Source: Cordylochernes scorpioides (taxonomy: Eukaryota; Arthropoda; Arachnida; Pseudoscorpiones; Chernetidae). Taken from it: a DNA stretch of 64,000 nucleotides. Below the pieces are notes generated by a model, which did no database searches, had not been told where the DNA came from, and saw only the letters and a list, made by a program, of their open reading frames with translations. Below, in pieces: positions 32,818 through 44,954 of the stretch (the stretch's first letter is position 1; every line of letters starts with the position of its first letter). The position numbers and the translations under genes were made by a program. The stretch is taken from positions 76,612,909-76,676,908 of the forward strand of contig CP092877.1 in NCBI GenBank assembly GCA_030710605.1. The letters run 5' to 3'.

Positions 32818-33770
32818 TTAGCTTTGGTTGAATTTTCTTAAACTGATGTTGTGGCTCAATTGTTATCACCAACTCAATCACAGAAGAAGAAACGAAATAA
32901 ATTTTACATACCACATAGAAGAAATAGTAAATCGTACAAAACGTTTTAAAAATTATCTCTTCTCAATTTGTGGGAAATCTTGGGGTCTAAGCGCCCAGAA
33001 AAGGCTAGCTTTATATAAATCCATTTTCAGACCAATACTTACATATGGATTCAAATTTGGTTCAAATATTTAAATAAAAAATGTTTGCCAAAATTAAATT
33101 CAACCCAATATCAAATACTAACATGGTGCATACAAGCCTACAAATCCACATCATATAGCTGTGTTCATAGTTTGGCCAACATTCCTCTGATCTCAGACTT
33201 TATCGAATCCAGAATCATGATATCTGATCTGAGAAACCTATCCACAGATGATCAACAAATTTATGATCCATTTATTCCAGGAATTATAGATACCTTTCTC
33301 AAATCAAGAATGAATGTTCTGAAAAACGAAGCAAATAAAACTTTCTTAAGCTTTTTTCCCCAAGAAATCCCTAAATACTTTCGTCCAAATTTTTATAATA
33401 CTCAATTTGTTACAAACCACGGAAATTTCAGAGGTTTTTTAAATATAATAAAGGCAGAGGAGGATTCAAGTTGCTTTTGTGGTATTGAGGAACAAACCTC
33501 AAGACATCTACTGATCGATTGCCCAGCATTTCAAGATTATAGAATGAAGAATGAACTAGTTGTTTGTGAACTTAACACGATTTGATTTCCGATAAAAAAA
33601 ATCATATTTAAAGTTCAATTCATTTTGTAAATACATTCTGAACTTTCTACTATTTCATGCGTTGAATAATTTAAATAACTTATGTAAATAAACTTTTTTC
33701 CTTGTTTGGCCAAGTATCCCTTGCGGGATATAGCGCTTTGGAAATAAAATAATTGGTAATTGGTAACTCA
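32818..33770 (+). pseudogene. LINE 3' fragment (unit 2)
   Basis: Sister of 10790-11735. The segment 33085-33585 is open for 166 residues and includes C-F-C-G-I-E-E-Q-T-S-R-H-L-L-I-D-C-P. A stop near 33070 separates it from the R-P-I-L-T-Y-G part. 3' tail attggtaattggtaa. Confidence 0.8.
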
Positions 33771-33881
33771 CGTTTTTAACTGGAGTGTTATAACCCAAAA
33801 TATATTATTCATCCTTCTAATGCATTTAAAGGTGAAATATTCCGATTTTGGTACACATATATATTAAATAAGATATATAAA

Positions 33882-33991
33882 TAGTAGCAATGTATTTCTT
33901 TATTTGTGCAAAGTACAAGCTTTCGAATCTTTATAATCCTTCTAAGATCCGAAAGCTTATACTTTGCACGAATAAAGAAACGCATTGCTAC
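33882..33991. repeat. Short inverted-repeat element (unit 2)
   Basis: Sister of 11851-11960. Confidence 0.75.
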
Positions 33992-34067
33992 TGTTCTATA
34001 TTCTTATTTTTTAGAAATATTTTCTCTTCTAATATATATGTTAAAAAACAAAAAATAATAATAGGCA

Positions 34068-34264
34068 TATCCTGACCGCTCCAATGAAAATTTTAGATGG
34101 TAGAGCGCCATCTAGTGAAATAAAAATCAACTAAACGTTGATTTGACTTTTTCAATGATATTTGGCTAATTCAATTTCTGGATAAATCAAAAAAAGGCAA
34201 CTATGTACGCGCTTTCTTGATTTGTCAAGAAATTGGGTTGACCTAATATCATGGGGGGGGGGGG
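34068..34264. repeat. 'cctgaccgctc' family repeat plus 12-base G run
   Basis: Counterpart of 12028-12239. The G run at 34253-34264 is shorter than in unit 1. Confidence 0.6.
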
Positions 34265-34670
34265 AGAAGTCCGACCACACCTCCCTGCGGTCCCCCCTGG
34301 ACCCTTGGAATATTGGACCAAATTCTGGTTCATTTCCAAGGTGACTAATATGGCAACGGCACTTATTTTCCAATGAATAGCCTACCCAAGATAGTGGACA
34401 TTGCTGCTGCTGTGATAGAGATGTATGGAGACATCTGAGGCTCTTCAGTGGACACGACAACAACAACCAAATATCATGGAACAAGTTAAATCGAATCGAC
34501 ATTTGTAGATTTGAAATGTTACCTCTCTCTCTATATATATATAATATCTGTATTGGGTTCTGTGCTGCCTGGAGTACAGGAGTACCATCTATGCTTACTT
34601 TCTTCCTGTGGTAAATCTGTATAAGACCGGTGGTCTTAATAAAGCTATGTATATGAATATAATAACTGTA
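34265..34670. other. Conserved intergenic block with AATAAA (unit 2)
   Basis: Sister of 12240-12653. The dyad aagaccggtggtctt followed by AATAAA is at about 34624-34645. The longest minus-strand ORF here (34152-34703) is not preserved in frame in the sisters. Confidence 0.45.
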
Positions 34671-35344
34671 CACATTTACAAATTCTACGAGGTTTAGAAT
34701 CATATTTGAAATTTAACCAAAACATTTATTGACAAGCAGAACAGCAGCAAAGAAATTAAGTTAAATCACGCGTTATTTTTGTTGTTTTTTTTTAATAAAA
34801 ATTATTTTGAATCATAGACTTCACATATATTTAATCTATAGATTTGTCTTTCTTATAAATACACTTTCCCACTTATTCAATACAAAAATCTAAGTTGCTA
34901 AACTATTTAAATTTTATTTATTCTATTGATTTTTACTATGTAAGATGTGGAATCAAGCATGATTTTAATGTCCTTTTATTCTTTAAACTTTTACTCAAAC
35001 CTTGTAATTCACCAATTGTTTATGTAAAATAGTCTCTGAATTTGTGTTTTTGCTTGACCCAAGCATCCCTTGTGGAGATATGTAGTCTGAAATGATAATA
35101 AATAAATAAAAAAGATAGACGCATTATAAATGTTTCTTATTATAAAATAAATGAAGCTTCCAGGCTTAAGTTTCTTGTGCAAAATTTTGTTTTCAAGCTT
35201 TCGGACTTGTCAGTCCTTCAACAGGATTATCACGTTAACAACTTAATAATAAATACAAACTTTATATACACATTATTATATACCTATTTTAAATATTTAT
35301 TATATATTGAGAGAAAAATATATTACATAATTTCTGCTTGATAA
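34671..35344. other. Unit 3 left block, no gene seen
   Basis: Counterpart of 1-689. Confidence 0.6.
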
Positions 35345-35750
35345 ATGTTTATAAATCTAAAACCCCATCAAACTATATTGAAAGGAGGAAGTTTAGAATT
35401 AGGTGGAAAACAACACTTTCCTTAACCAGACCTATTACTACGGGAGTCACCCAAAGTTTGGTCCTCGGCTTCTACCTTTTCAATCTATTTATAGATAATG
35501 CAATTAGATATCTCTATACTCTATACAATATATCTCTACACAAATAGATATATGTACTTGTAGATATCTCCCTATTCAAATGTAGATTCGAATTTAGGAG
35601 GATGATACTGTAGTATTTATGTGTTTAATCTCTCTATCTCTCCCGAAACCTAGACCTGCCCACCCTGTAGGAGAAAACTCTCGCAGTCCATCGGTGGCGG
35701 AGTCTTTTCTGCGGTGGGACCCACTAATGAAGACCTTGTATATATTTTAT
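35345..35750 (+). pseudogene. LINE RT relic (unit 3)
   Basis: Best-preserved copy: 35338-35547 stays open and reads T-T-G-V-T-Q-S-L-V-L-G-F-Y-L-F-N-L-F-I-D, matching the RT block G-V-P-Q-G-S-V-L-G-P-L-L-F-N-L-F-I-N-D. E-D-D-T-V-V follows in another frame. Confidence 0.65.
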
Positions 35751-35754
35751 ATAT

Positions 35755-35936
35755 CGTCCCTACAACTGCAAACTATCGAATGAGAAAAATTCAATTTTGA
35801 AGGAGAGAGAAATGAAGAGACCATTTCTCCCTCCTTCAATGCCTTCCTCTACTGAGGGTAGGCCACATGGTCTCTTCATTTCTCTCTCCTTCAAAATTGA
35901 ATTTTTCTCATTCGATAGTTTGCAGTTGTAGGGACG
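35755..35936. mobile_element. 182-bp foldback element, unit 3 only
   Basis: Arms of about 70 bases begin cgtccctacaactgcaaact and return exactly in reverse complement ending ...tgcagttgtagggacg. The loop is 35824-35870. Flanked by tatat/atata, with empty sites in units 1 and 2. The near-perfect arms suggest youth. Confidence 0.9.
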
Positions 35937-36324
35937 ATATATGTATATTTATCAATTACTTTATATATTTACATTTATTTATTCATATATTTATCATTAT
36001 ATAATCCTATTCACTCATATTTATATTTATTCTGTATTTAACCTTATATAATCTTATATGGACATTGTAATAAATCAGTTTCAATCTCATTCTCTTTCTC
36101 TCTAAAATCATCAACAACTATCCCAAAACCTCTAAGATATTGATGATGAAAATGAGTATCAGCGTCACAACTGGAAGGCCAGAATGAATCCCTAAAATAC
36201 ACAAACAATTCTATTCAAAAACAGAAAAATAGTGCAGCATCCCATCGACTAGAATGTTTATATGTTCAGTCTAAAGTAGCTTTGAGCTACAATGCAAAAA
36301 ATGAAGCACCAATAAAAAGAACAA
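35937..36324. other. AT-rich spacer (unit 3)
   Basis: Counterpart of 1775-2165. Holds an empty site for Tc1 copy 1 near 36260. Confidence 0.55.
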
Positions 36325-36890
36325 TTTTTAAAATAGAGCAATCCATAAATAGATCTTTAATTAAAAAGGCATATATTGAATCCAAAATAATAATACTACA
36401 AGTAATACCTTTAAAAAGGTTGAAGTTCAGCCAACTCATATATTGGTAAATAAATTATTATTTTTCGATTCAATATATATATATATATGTTATATAAAAT
36501 AAAAGATTGGATTTTCTGCTTGATTTTGGATATTATGTGGATTATACCATGGCAATGCAGTCGTGGTTGAAAATCTTGAAAGTATGATAAAAATAGCAAA
36601 TATCAAAATAGCGTTAATTGAGCTAAAGGAATATATTAAAAACATAATTTGTTAAAAGTACTGCTTGGCTTAAGGCGTAAGAATCTAAATAATGAGAAAC
36701 TTATTTACATAATGTACAAAAGATTTGAGCCGACCATTGGGATAAAACAACAACAATGATTTTATATAGTGAAAACTGCAACCTCTGGTGGTCGATTTAA
36801 CAGAGTCATTTAATCTATGAAATATAATTTAAAAAAAATAAAATAATATTTTGATATAACATATGTATGCCTTTTTAATTGAAAAAGAGA
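36325..36890. repeat. Foldback relic split by a solo LTR (unit 3)
   Basis: Same arrangement as 2170-2760. Confidence 0.6.
36488..36861 (-). mobile_element. Solo LTR (unit 3)
   Basis: 374 bp, TGTTATAT to ATAACA, sister of 2326-2695 in the identical position. The shared insertion indicates units 1 and 3 share ancestry after it, or unit 2 lost it. Confidence 0.8.
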
Positions 36891-37195
36891 ACAATGCTAT
36901 GATCAAGCTATCAGCCTTTAATGGTAGAATAAATCTGATAAAACACTCAAGAGAATCTAAAAAAAACGATTTCAATTTGTTAAGGTCTATATTTGTATAT
37001 TCGCTTAAATTGACACATTGAAATATAGCGTGCAAATAATATTCAGATAATGAAACCATTAATACACAGCTAAATATAATCAACTTCCTGTACCTTACTG
37101 TAATTAACTCTTTTCCTAGCAGATAAGGAAATTAGAAGGCTGTTAAATTTAAAAAGAAAAATTCGTGTTTTATTTGGGTTTATTTCATATATATA

Positions 37196-37604
37196 TGTTA
37201 TATTAAGATATTATTTGAAATGTTATATAAATGTATTATATAAAATGTTAAATTAAGGTATTATTCTATTTAAAATTATATTTCATAGATAAAAATACTC
37301 TGTTTAAATCGACCGCCAGAGGTCACGCTTACCATATAAATTCTCATTGTTGTTCTTCCCCGTTGGTCGACTCAAAACTTTGTAATTATGTAAATAATAT
37401 TTTGTTTTCTTTGTTCACTCGCCTTAAGCCAGGCAGTAATTTTACCAAGTTATGTTTATCCTATAGCTCAATTAAAACAATATCTGATCAAAACCATTTT
37501 TGTTATTATACTTTCACAAGATTTTAACCACGACTGCACCACCATTGCATAATCATCAACATGATCCAAAACAACAGAAATCTTATTTTTTTAAAGATAT
37601 AATA
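37196..37604 (+). repeat. 5' LTR of the non-coding element
   Basis: 409 bp. Contains a TATA-like 'catataaat' near 37330. Homologous in reverse to the solo LTRs at 2326-2695 and 36488-36861. Confidence 0.85.
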
Positions 37605-37696
37605 TTAGTCGACAGGATTACCTGTGTGTTCAATATGCCAAAAGCAAAATTTTTCAAACTCAAATATGCAAATCTTTCAATAAAAATAACTTTCCC

Positions 37697-37790
37697 AATC
37701 AAAAATAATTCATTTCAATCAAAAATAGTTCATTTCAATCAAAAATAGTTCATTTCAATCAAAAATAGTTCATTTCAACCAAAAATAATC
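37697..37790 (+). repeat. 20-bp tandem repeat inside the LTR element
   Basis: Four to five copies of aaaaatagttcatttcaatc. Accounts for the small ORF here. Confidence 0.9.
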
Positions 37791-38886
37791 TACTTTAACA
37801 AGACATAGCCCAATACAAACAAACATAGCAACTACAGTAAAACATACCTATTTCACACCATATCCAGCAAATTCAAGCAGCCTTCTCCCTTTCATCTCCA
37901 GCCATCGCATCTTCCGCCAACACCAGCCATCTACCGAGATCTTCAGGTCCAGCCCATCTTCCATTTCAAGGTACTTTGTATCTACATTTTGCATAATTTA
38001 CCCCGTTTTAACCTTTTCTCTATTGTTTACGATAGTTTCCAATCACTTATTTTCTTATAGTTACATCCCTTTTATGTCATATCTTAAATATATTTGCCAT
38101 TTAAAATTTAAAATGCTTTATTTTTCTCTGCATAATTATTTCTATATCTCTCCTAAATATATCTCTCTTTTCATACTTTACAATTAAATATTTACAATTA
38201 AGTTAAACCATTTACAGATATCATTTTTTATAATTCTATATGTAAAGCAGTCGGCCGGGAGGACAACAACAAAATAACATTACCTATTTCTTACATCTTC
38301 AATATTTTTTAAAACTAGTCTTAAACCTTGTTAATTATATTCCCACTATATATTTTCGTTAATGACAACAATACCTTATTGCTTCAAATTTCCATATATT
38401 TTAAAATCCAAGACTTTTAATATTTTGATATTTTTCTTATTTTATTTCATTACTTAATGTTATTATTTTAAAAATTTGCATTTTTACCCCCATTACTTAA
38501 TCCATATGTAATATCTGAAAGCGTACCTAACTAATATGTAAATTTAGCGAGGCCAACATATATGTAAATTTTAACTTTTGTTTTTGTCCACCTTGTTTCT
38601 TTTTCTCTCAAATGATCATTCTTTATTCTTACCATTAATTTTTCTTAACATGTTCATACCTGTTTTTACATTTGCCTTTTGTACATAAACTTTGTCTCAA
38701 CTTATTGCTTTTTTTTTATAAATGCCTTTTCTTATAATCATCAAATATTTTTAGTATTTCCATATATCTTTGCCAATTATTTTTTATATTGTTTTCAATG
38801 TTTTCTTCTCTATTTTTCATTTATATACTTTTGTAAATATCATGCATTTTTCTTATTTTTAATAATGTCCTTTTCTCATGTTTTTC

Positions 38887-39352
38887 CCAATCTATTGGCT
38901 CACAACAAGCCAATATGATCAAGGGATATCATCCTTTTATTTCTCACCTTTTTAATATGCATTCATTTTATTTTTCTTCCACATTTCTAATATTATGTGT
39001 ATCATTTTTATCCTTGTCTTTTCCAATCTATTGGTTCACAATAAGCCAATACGATTATGGAACACTTTTATTTTCTCTCTTTGCATTTTCAATCAACCAC
39101 ATTTTCATTCTTTACCACAATTTTCACTCTTTACCACAATTTTCAATCAACCACATTTTTACTCTTCACCATATTTTTGTTATCATCATTCACACTTGTA
39201 ATTTCCAATCTATTGGTTAACAACAAACCAATATGATTATGGATTATCACATTTTTATATTCACTTCTACCAACAATATTTGTAATCATTCACACTATGT
39301 ATCATTTTGTATTTCCTGTCTATTGGTTACCATCCAAAAACCAATATGATAA
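38887..39352 (+). repeat. Four spaced inverted-repeat motifs in the LTR element
   Basis: Near 38887, 39023, 39205 and 39315, a 38-base motif recurs: ccaatctattggtt, about 8-10 bases, then aagccaatatgatta. ctattgg and ccaata can pair, forming a small hairpin each time. Intervening sequence differs and spacing is uneven, so this is not a simple tandem repeat. Confidence 0.85.
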
Positions 39353-39461
39353 GTGAATATCACCTCACCTTTTCTTTCCATCAATCATTTTATCGTTTTT
39401 TAAACTATATTCTTTTATCACTTTTCTCTGTACCCATATTATTTTCTTCACAGGGGGGAAA

Positions 39462-39870
39462 TGTTATATTAAGATATTATTTGAAATGTTATATAAATGT
39501 ATTATATAAAATGTTAAATTAAGGTATTATTCTATTTAAAATTATATTTCATAGATAAAAATACTCTGTTTAAATCGACCGCCAGAGGTCACGCTTACCA
39601 TATAAATTCTCATTGTTGTTCTTCCCCGTTGGTCGACTCAAAACTTTGTAATTATGTAAATAATATTTTGTTTTCTTTGTTCACCCCCCTTAAGCCAGGC
39701 AGTAATTTTACCAAGTTATGTTTATCCTATAGCTCAATTAAAACAATATCTGATCAAAACCATTTTTGTTATTATACTTTCACAAGATTTTAACCACGAC
39801 TGCACCACCATTGCATAATCATCAACATGATCCAAAACAACAGAAATCTTATTTTTTTAAAGATATAATA
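39462..39870 (+). repeat. 3' LTR of the non-coding element
   Basis: 409 bp, near-identical to the 5' LTR. Confidence 0.85.
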
Positions 39871-41489
39871 TATATATATATATATATGTATAAATATGCT
39901 TCTCTCCAAAGATATTAAAGAAATTAAACAATCAAAGAACTACGATTCTGGAATGGCGGAGCCAAAGCCAAAATCCAGGGAATTAATCATTTTCAATTAA
40001 CCAATCATTAATCGATTCCATCTTTAGAAAGAATAGCTAAAAAAAAAGTTAACCAACAATTTCACTTTGTTTCATAGTTCTACCAAACATTTGTTGTTAT
40101 ACATTAGCTTCCTCTCAACCATCATTTCTCTCTGTGTTATTATAGTTTATCTAATGGAGAAAAACATATTATTCACTTGCACAGCCTTTATTTCCTGAAA
40201 TAAGCACACAAATCTTGAATTTTTCTTCACAATCAAGATATTCATAAAGATTTAGGAAGTAAAAATATAGAGATATTACCAGAATAATTTAATGATGCTG
40301 TGGTATGATTGAGTTACAGATTCTGGAGGAAAGAACTCCTCAGAGAGTTTAATATGTGTTCTTAATTCCAAATTCAATTTATTATACATGGTAGTCCATA
40401 TGTACTGAAAAACCTTTTTTTTTTATTAAAAATTAAAATGCAAACTAGAATAAAAAAAATAACTTTATTTTAGATAATAGATTAAAGCTTTAATATATTA
40501 CCTAAAATAAAATAGTAATAGTTTTTTTTTATTCTAGTTTACCTTTTAATTTTTAATAAAAAAATAAAAGGGTTCGGGACATATGGACTACCTTGTATAT
40601 AGCTTCAATCCGGTACTAGGTAAAAATAAATAAATATTATTTAGCTATAATTGAGTTAAAGACGGTTTTAACCACGATGAGAGATCCAAAAGAATTAAAC
40701 GCGCGCGTGTACATGATTGGTTTTTCTTTATTTTTAGAGAAAAATATTTTGCCAAGTATTCTGATAATAATTTAAAAATTCAATGAATATTTGACATTCA
40801 TTCCAACGGATTGTGTAAGACACTATTAAATTTCAGTTATATGATAATGAAATATTTGGTCAAATTTTGCAAAGAAATTACCTAAGTAAAATTAGCCAAA
40901 CATATTTGTAAAAAGGGAAACTTTTAAACCTCACCTATAAATTAAGTCTTTTCGGTAGTTTTTTCTCTATATTCATTGTAAGGCATTTTTAGAATTTTTA
41001 AAAATGTATTTTTAGGAAAATATTATATCACACATCTCTATAAAAAACACCAAATGGGTATAGGTAAAAAAACATGTTTAGAAACAAGAGTTAATATTTT
41101 TGAAGTTTTTTAACCTAGTCACGCGATAGTTTAGAAAATATATAATAAATATACACATATTTTTATATTACAAAAAAAGTATAGATTATTCTTCCTCTTT
41201 CTAGGAAAATATCTCTATATTTTGAAATATCTCAAAAATTGATATGATATTATGATTTTTTGAATACACATTTTAAAATATAATCTTGAAAGGGAAATAT
41301 AATGTCAGGATGAGGCGAGGTGGGTGTACATAACACAAACTTACATACCAGACTACAGCAAATATGCAAATATTCCGCTACATAATGAGAAAACGAAGCT
41401 CCTAATACACAACACACCTATCTTCTCAATTATAAACAAATAATATATATAATATGTTTTAAAGGTTTCTAAAGTATATATATATAGAG
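39871..41489. other. Upstream block of copy 3 with a deletion junction
   Basis: Near 39907 'gcttctctcc' joins 'aaagatatt'. In unit 2 these are separated by the LINE site, spacer and minisatellite, so unit 3 lost about 1 kb of shared sequence. The rest matches 21300-22889. Confidence 0.65.
40387..40595. mobile_element. MITE with mariner-like ends (unit 3)
   Basis: Sister of 21805-22009, TA-flanked. Confidence 0.88.
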
Positions 41490-41586
41490 ATAATATTGAT
41501 GCAGACGACGAAACAAATAGGTCAGCCCCACCTCCTTTCTCAGCCCTATATATATACCGCGCCAAACGATCCCCAGCACTTCCACC
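41490..41586 (+). promoter_or_regulatory. Core promoter of histidine-rich gene copy 3
   Basis: TATA box at 41547-41556, 40 bases before the ATG, with the same upstream block. Confidence 0.75.
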
Positions 41587-43725
41587 ATGGGTCCCTTACT
41601 GGTAGGTGCCTTTGTCAACAACCTCTCACTTTCTATCGCTTGGTTTTTACTACCTGGTTCTTTTGCTCTCTCTCTCTCTAACTTGATCAGCTACCTTTAG
41701 ATATCATTTTCGATTAAGAAACAATCTTCAATAATATTTTATATTTTGGTGTTTTCTCTGTTACATAATATTTTCTAATATATTTTTATTTATATATATA
41801 AATATATTTACCTTTCAATCTTTTTAAACGTTGCTTTTATTTTTCAAATTTCAATGTATTTTATTAAACTACATCCCACCTTCTTTCGTTTGATTATTAT
41901 TTAGTCTTACTTTGTTTTGAATTTTTTTGAATATTAATATATATATATATATATAATAAATATTTTGAAGAAAGGTTTATATTAAAAATTGCATATCCTC
42001 TCTCAAACACCTATTTATAATAGTTGATATATATAATTTCACACTTCATAAGCGCTTTGTTTCTATTTACTTACATATAATATATTTTTATTGGAAATAT
42101 CTAATGGCACGATACATTATATATGTTTTTGAAAAGATATTTCCTGACCTCTCACAATATCATTTTAGATAATAGAGCGCCATCTAATGTAACTAATAAT
42201 AAATAAACATTGATGTAGATTCACTCCATATTTATAGGCCAGCCCATTTTCATGATTATTCAAGAAAATCCAAATACCTATGCCTTTGGTACTGATGGCC
42301 CACGGACTTTTTCTCATTTTTTTTTCAAATATTTTTTTGATTACTAGCTTATTTACGAATATAAATTTATATTTATTAAATTTTGATAGCTCACAATATT
42401 TCGAAAAGTCTGAACGTACATCTTCTAGAATCCTTTCTCTAAAACCTTTTAAACTATAAGTATAGGTATATAAAGGTGCTCGAAGAAAATATGGGTATTT
42501 AAGCCTTTTCGTTTTTTTTTGGTAGAGATATATTGATAATTATTTGTATTGAAAATAATAATATTATCAATAATAAATTTCATATGGGTTGATATATATT
42601 TCGTATTTTTAATATTGTATCTTGCAAAATTATATTATATTGTGAATAACATATATGAATTTCTTGTATATATGTTTTAATGGCGAGAGAAATAGCATCA
42701 TGTGTGGGTGATTACTATCTGTATATCTGTAATCCTATCTGCTAGCCACTCACCCAATAATAATAAAAAAAAATTCACCTATTAAATTATTCTTTATATT
42801 TCTTCCTATATATAAATTAATAATCGAAATTGTAAATTAGAAAAGCAAGAGTTATCGAGAATTAGTTTTCAAATTTTTAGCAGTTACCAAGAAGTATTAT
42901 CTGTATAATCTTGCTTTCCATATTGTGTTTCTTTGTACCAACCTTTTTTTGTTACAGTTGCTGCTTGGACTGGCCGGCTTGGCATGGGGCAAGCCCATCA
43001 CCGCCGCCCCCATGGAGTCTATCAAGAAAGTCCCTCTGTCGATCCAGGAAGATTGGCTTTCAGAATGGGACAAATACCTGAACAGCAATCCTGAACTGCT
43101 CAAGCGCTACGGAAGTCAGAGTCTACCGTCCTATCAGCACTACATGGAAGCTTTTAACGAAGCTGAATCTAAGTACGGGCACCATGATGATGGGCATCAC
43201 AAACATGGACATGGTTATGGGCATATGTATGGTGGAAACGAACATGGTCACAAGTATGATCATCACGAACATAAGTATGAGCACCATGAACATAAGTATG
43301 GACATCATGACCATGGCCATAAGCATGGACATGATCACAAACATGGGCATCATCACGGACATAAACATGGTCATGACCATGATCACAAGCATGATCACCA
43401 CCAAGACCATAAGCATGGGCATGACCATGGACACAAACATGATCACCACCATGGTCACAAGCACGGACATGATCATCATCACGACAACAAGCACGTTCAT
43501 CATCATGAGCATCACCACGATCACCACCATCACCACAAACACCACCACGACCATGGACACAAGCACGGACATAAGCATGGACATGACCACCATCATGACC
43601 ACAAGCACGGACATGACCACAGCCACAAACATGGTCACCATCACGGGCATCATCATGGACACCATCACGGACATCACCACGGTCATCACCATGGTCATCA
43701 TAAGCACCATGGACATCATTACTAA
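41587..43725 (+). CDS. Secreted histidine-rich protein, copy 3 (two exons)
   Basis: Exon 1 41587-41601; exon 2 42958-43725 after ttttttgttacag. 260 residues. The mature start is K-P-I-T-A-A-P-M-E-S, as in copy 4. One His of the early repeat has become Asn (M-Y-G-G-N-E-H). The intron is the shortest (1356 bp) and carries only the old 'cctgaccgctc' repeat, so this copy is closest to the ancestral layout. Tail positions differ mainly at third bases. Confidence 0.86.
42130..42315. repeat. 'cctgaccgctc' family repeat, intron 3
   Basis: Counterpart of 6488-6680. Confidence 0.5.
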
Positions 43726-43880
43726 TAATTCCCAGCCTTTTGACGAACGTGCTGTTCAATTAATTCCAGAATACCAAATTGCTGAAGATGCTACCAAGAT
43801 TTCTTATTCAAAAATGATTCTGTAAAGCTTTAAACTTGAATGGCATGTGAAATATATTGAGCTGGTCTCTTTTATTGTGA

Positions 43881-43886
43881 AATAAA
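43881..43886 (+). promoter_or_regulatory. Polyadenylation signal, copy 3
   Basis: AATAAA 156 bases after the stop in the conserved 3' UTR. Confidence 0.75.
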
Positions 43887-44220
43887 CGTTTTTATCTCCT
43901 TTTATAAATACCTTGTCCTTTGATTCTTTATTCACATATATTTACACCACACCCTCTCACAATTTGAATTACCCTGAAAGCGCTTTTCTTCAATTATCCA
44001 ATACATGCATAATATAAGGCGAATGAAAAAAAAATAAACACATAGATCTAGATTTCAAATAGAAGCTAAAAATATTTCACTTTCGCATAATATATGAAAA
44101 AATCTATTGCCATAATCAATGAAAATTAACAAATCCTGGCTTTTTTGAATGTGTATCATCAACTCTGCATTTCCTGAATTATTCTGTGAAATATTTTAGA
44201 ATTATTTTAGAATTTATTAC

Positions 44221-44445
44221 ACTAAACACCATTTAGCTGCCTTCCATAGAAAATGCAGGGTATATAACAAAACCAGTCCAATACAATAGTAGAGCGGTCT
44301 AGAGATTAATTTGGCGAAACCGCTGAGAGGGTTCACTACTGATGAGCCAAGCCCTCTCATTCATTAAATCATATCATTGCAGTAAGGTCTGTAGAGATTT
44401 AAAAAGAAACGCATTGCCAGTAAATTTATTTGTGTAAAATTTTAT
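44221..44445 (+). repeat. Mobile repeat with conserved stem-loop (unit 3)
   Basis: Replaces about 80 bases present in units 1 and 2. Contains tgagaggg (44324-44331) and ccctctca (44352-44359) around a 20-base loop, preceded by a second hairpin agcggt/accgct. Related to 6916-7068 in the opposite orientation. Confidence 0.65.
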
Positions 44446-44954
44446 ACAATTACTTAACACTTCTATCATTTTATTAGAAATTATAGTGAAGAAATTGTTT
44501 ACTTCACTCTCTTACAAATTAAGAGACATAGTCTTAATTATAGTAAATATTAATATAACTTTTCAAAATGAGATTAAAATATATATTTACAATCAAATTT
44601 GGTATGTTTAGAGTAAAAACAAAAATGTTTTCGGGTTTTATAAAAGTATTAAATCCCTCTACACAATCATAAGATTCGCTTTCTCGCCAAAAGATGTAGA
44701 GAACACACAATAAATTAAACCGTTACTATATTATATAAAAATGTTTAAAAAATAAAAAGTTCAGGTGTTTATATTAAAAAGAACATGTGCTTGTGGTCAG
44801 TAAAGGCCTTCTTTGTTTTTAATATATATATACTGTAAATACAATCAAAATAGAATTTAGAAGAGTTATCTTTTGAGGTGTATTATACTTGGCATTTGAA
44901 TCCTCAAAGACCTAGATGAATTCTCAATTAACCAAATATAGAAAATATTGTATA
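44446..44954. other. Downstream spacer (unit 3)
   Basis: Counterpart of 8840-9343. No gene. Confidence 0.5.

Larger units (their letters stand above)
37196..39870 (+). mobile_element. Non-coding LTR retrotransposon (TRIM/LARD-like), 2.7 kb
   Basis: Two LTRs of 409 bp (37196-37604, 39462-39870) are nearly identical; I noticed one small difference (cactcgcc/caccccc). The 3' LTR is preceded by the purine tract caggggggaaa. The internal 1857 bp contain no ORF above about 100 codons and no Gag/Pol motif. They hold a 20-bp tandem array and four spaced inverted-repeat motifs. It must depend on another element's proteins. The terminus is TA where the solo LTRs have CA. Flanking ta repeats hide the target duplication. 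Confidence 0.85.

Noticed and set aside
34152..34703. 183-codon minus-strand ORF in the conserved intergenic block
   Set aside because: Sister blocks at 12154-12442 and 47745-48056 are open in different frames and with different content, so the frame is not conserved.
38679..39522. Small plus-strand ORFs in the non-coding LTR element
   Set aside because: Up to 101 codons, F/I/S-rich and low complexity, no retroviral-type motif; expected by chance in T-rich DNA.
44293..44350. Straightforward hammerhead ribozyme call
   Set aside because: Core strings are in the order cleavage site, GAAA, CTGATGA, which cannot form the three-way junction in one molecule without a knot. Kept only as a tentative observation.
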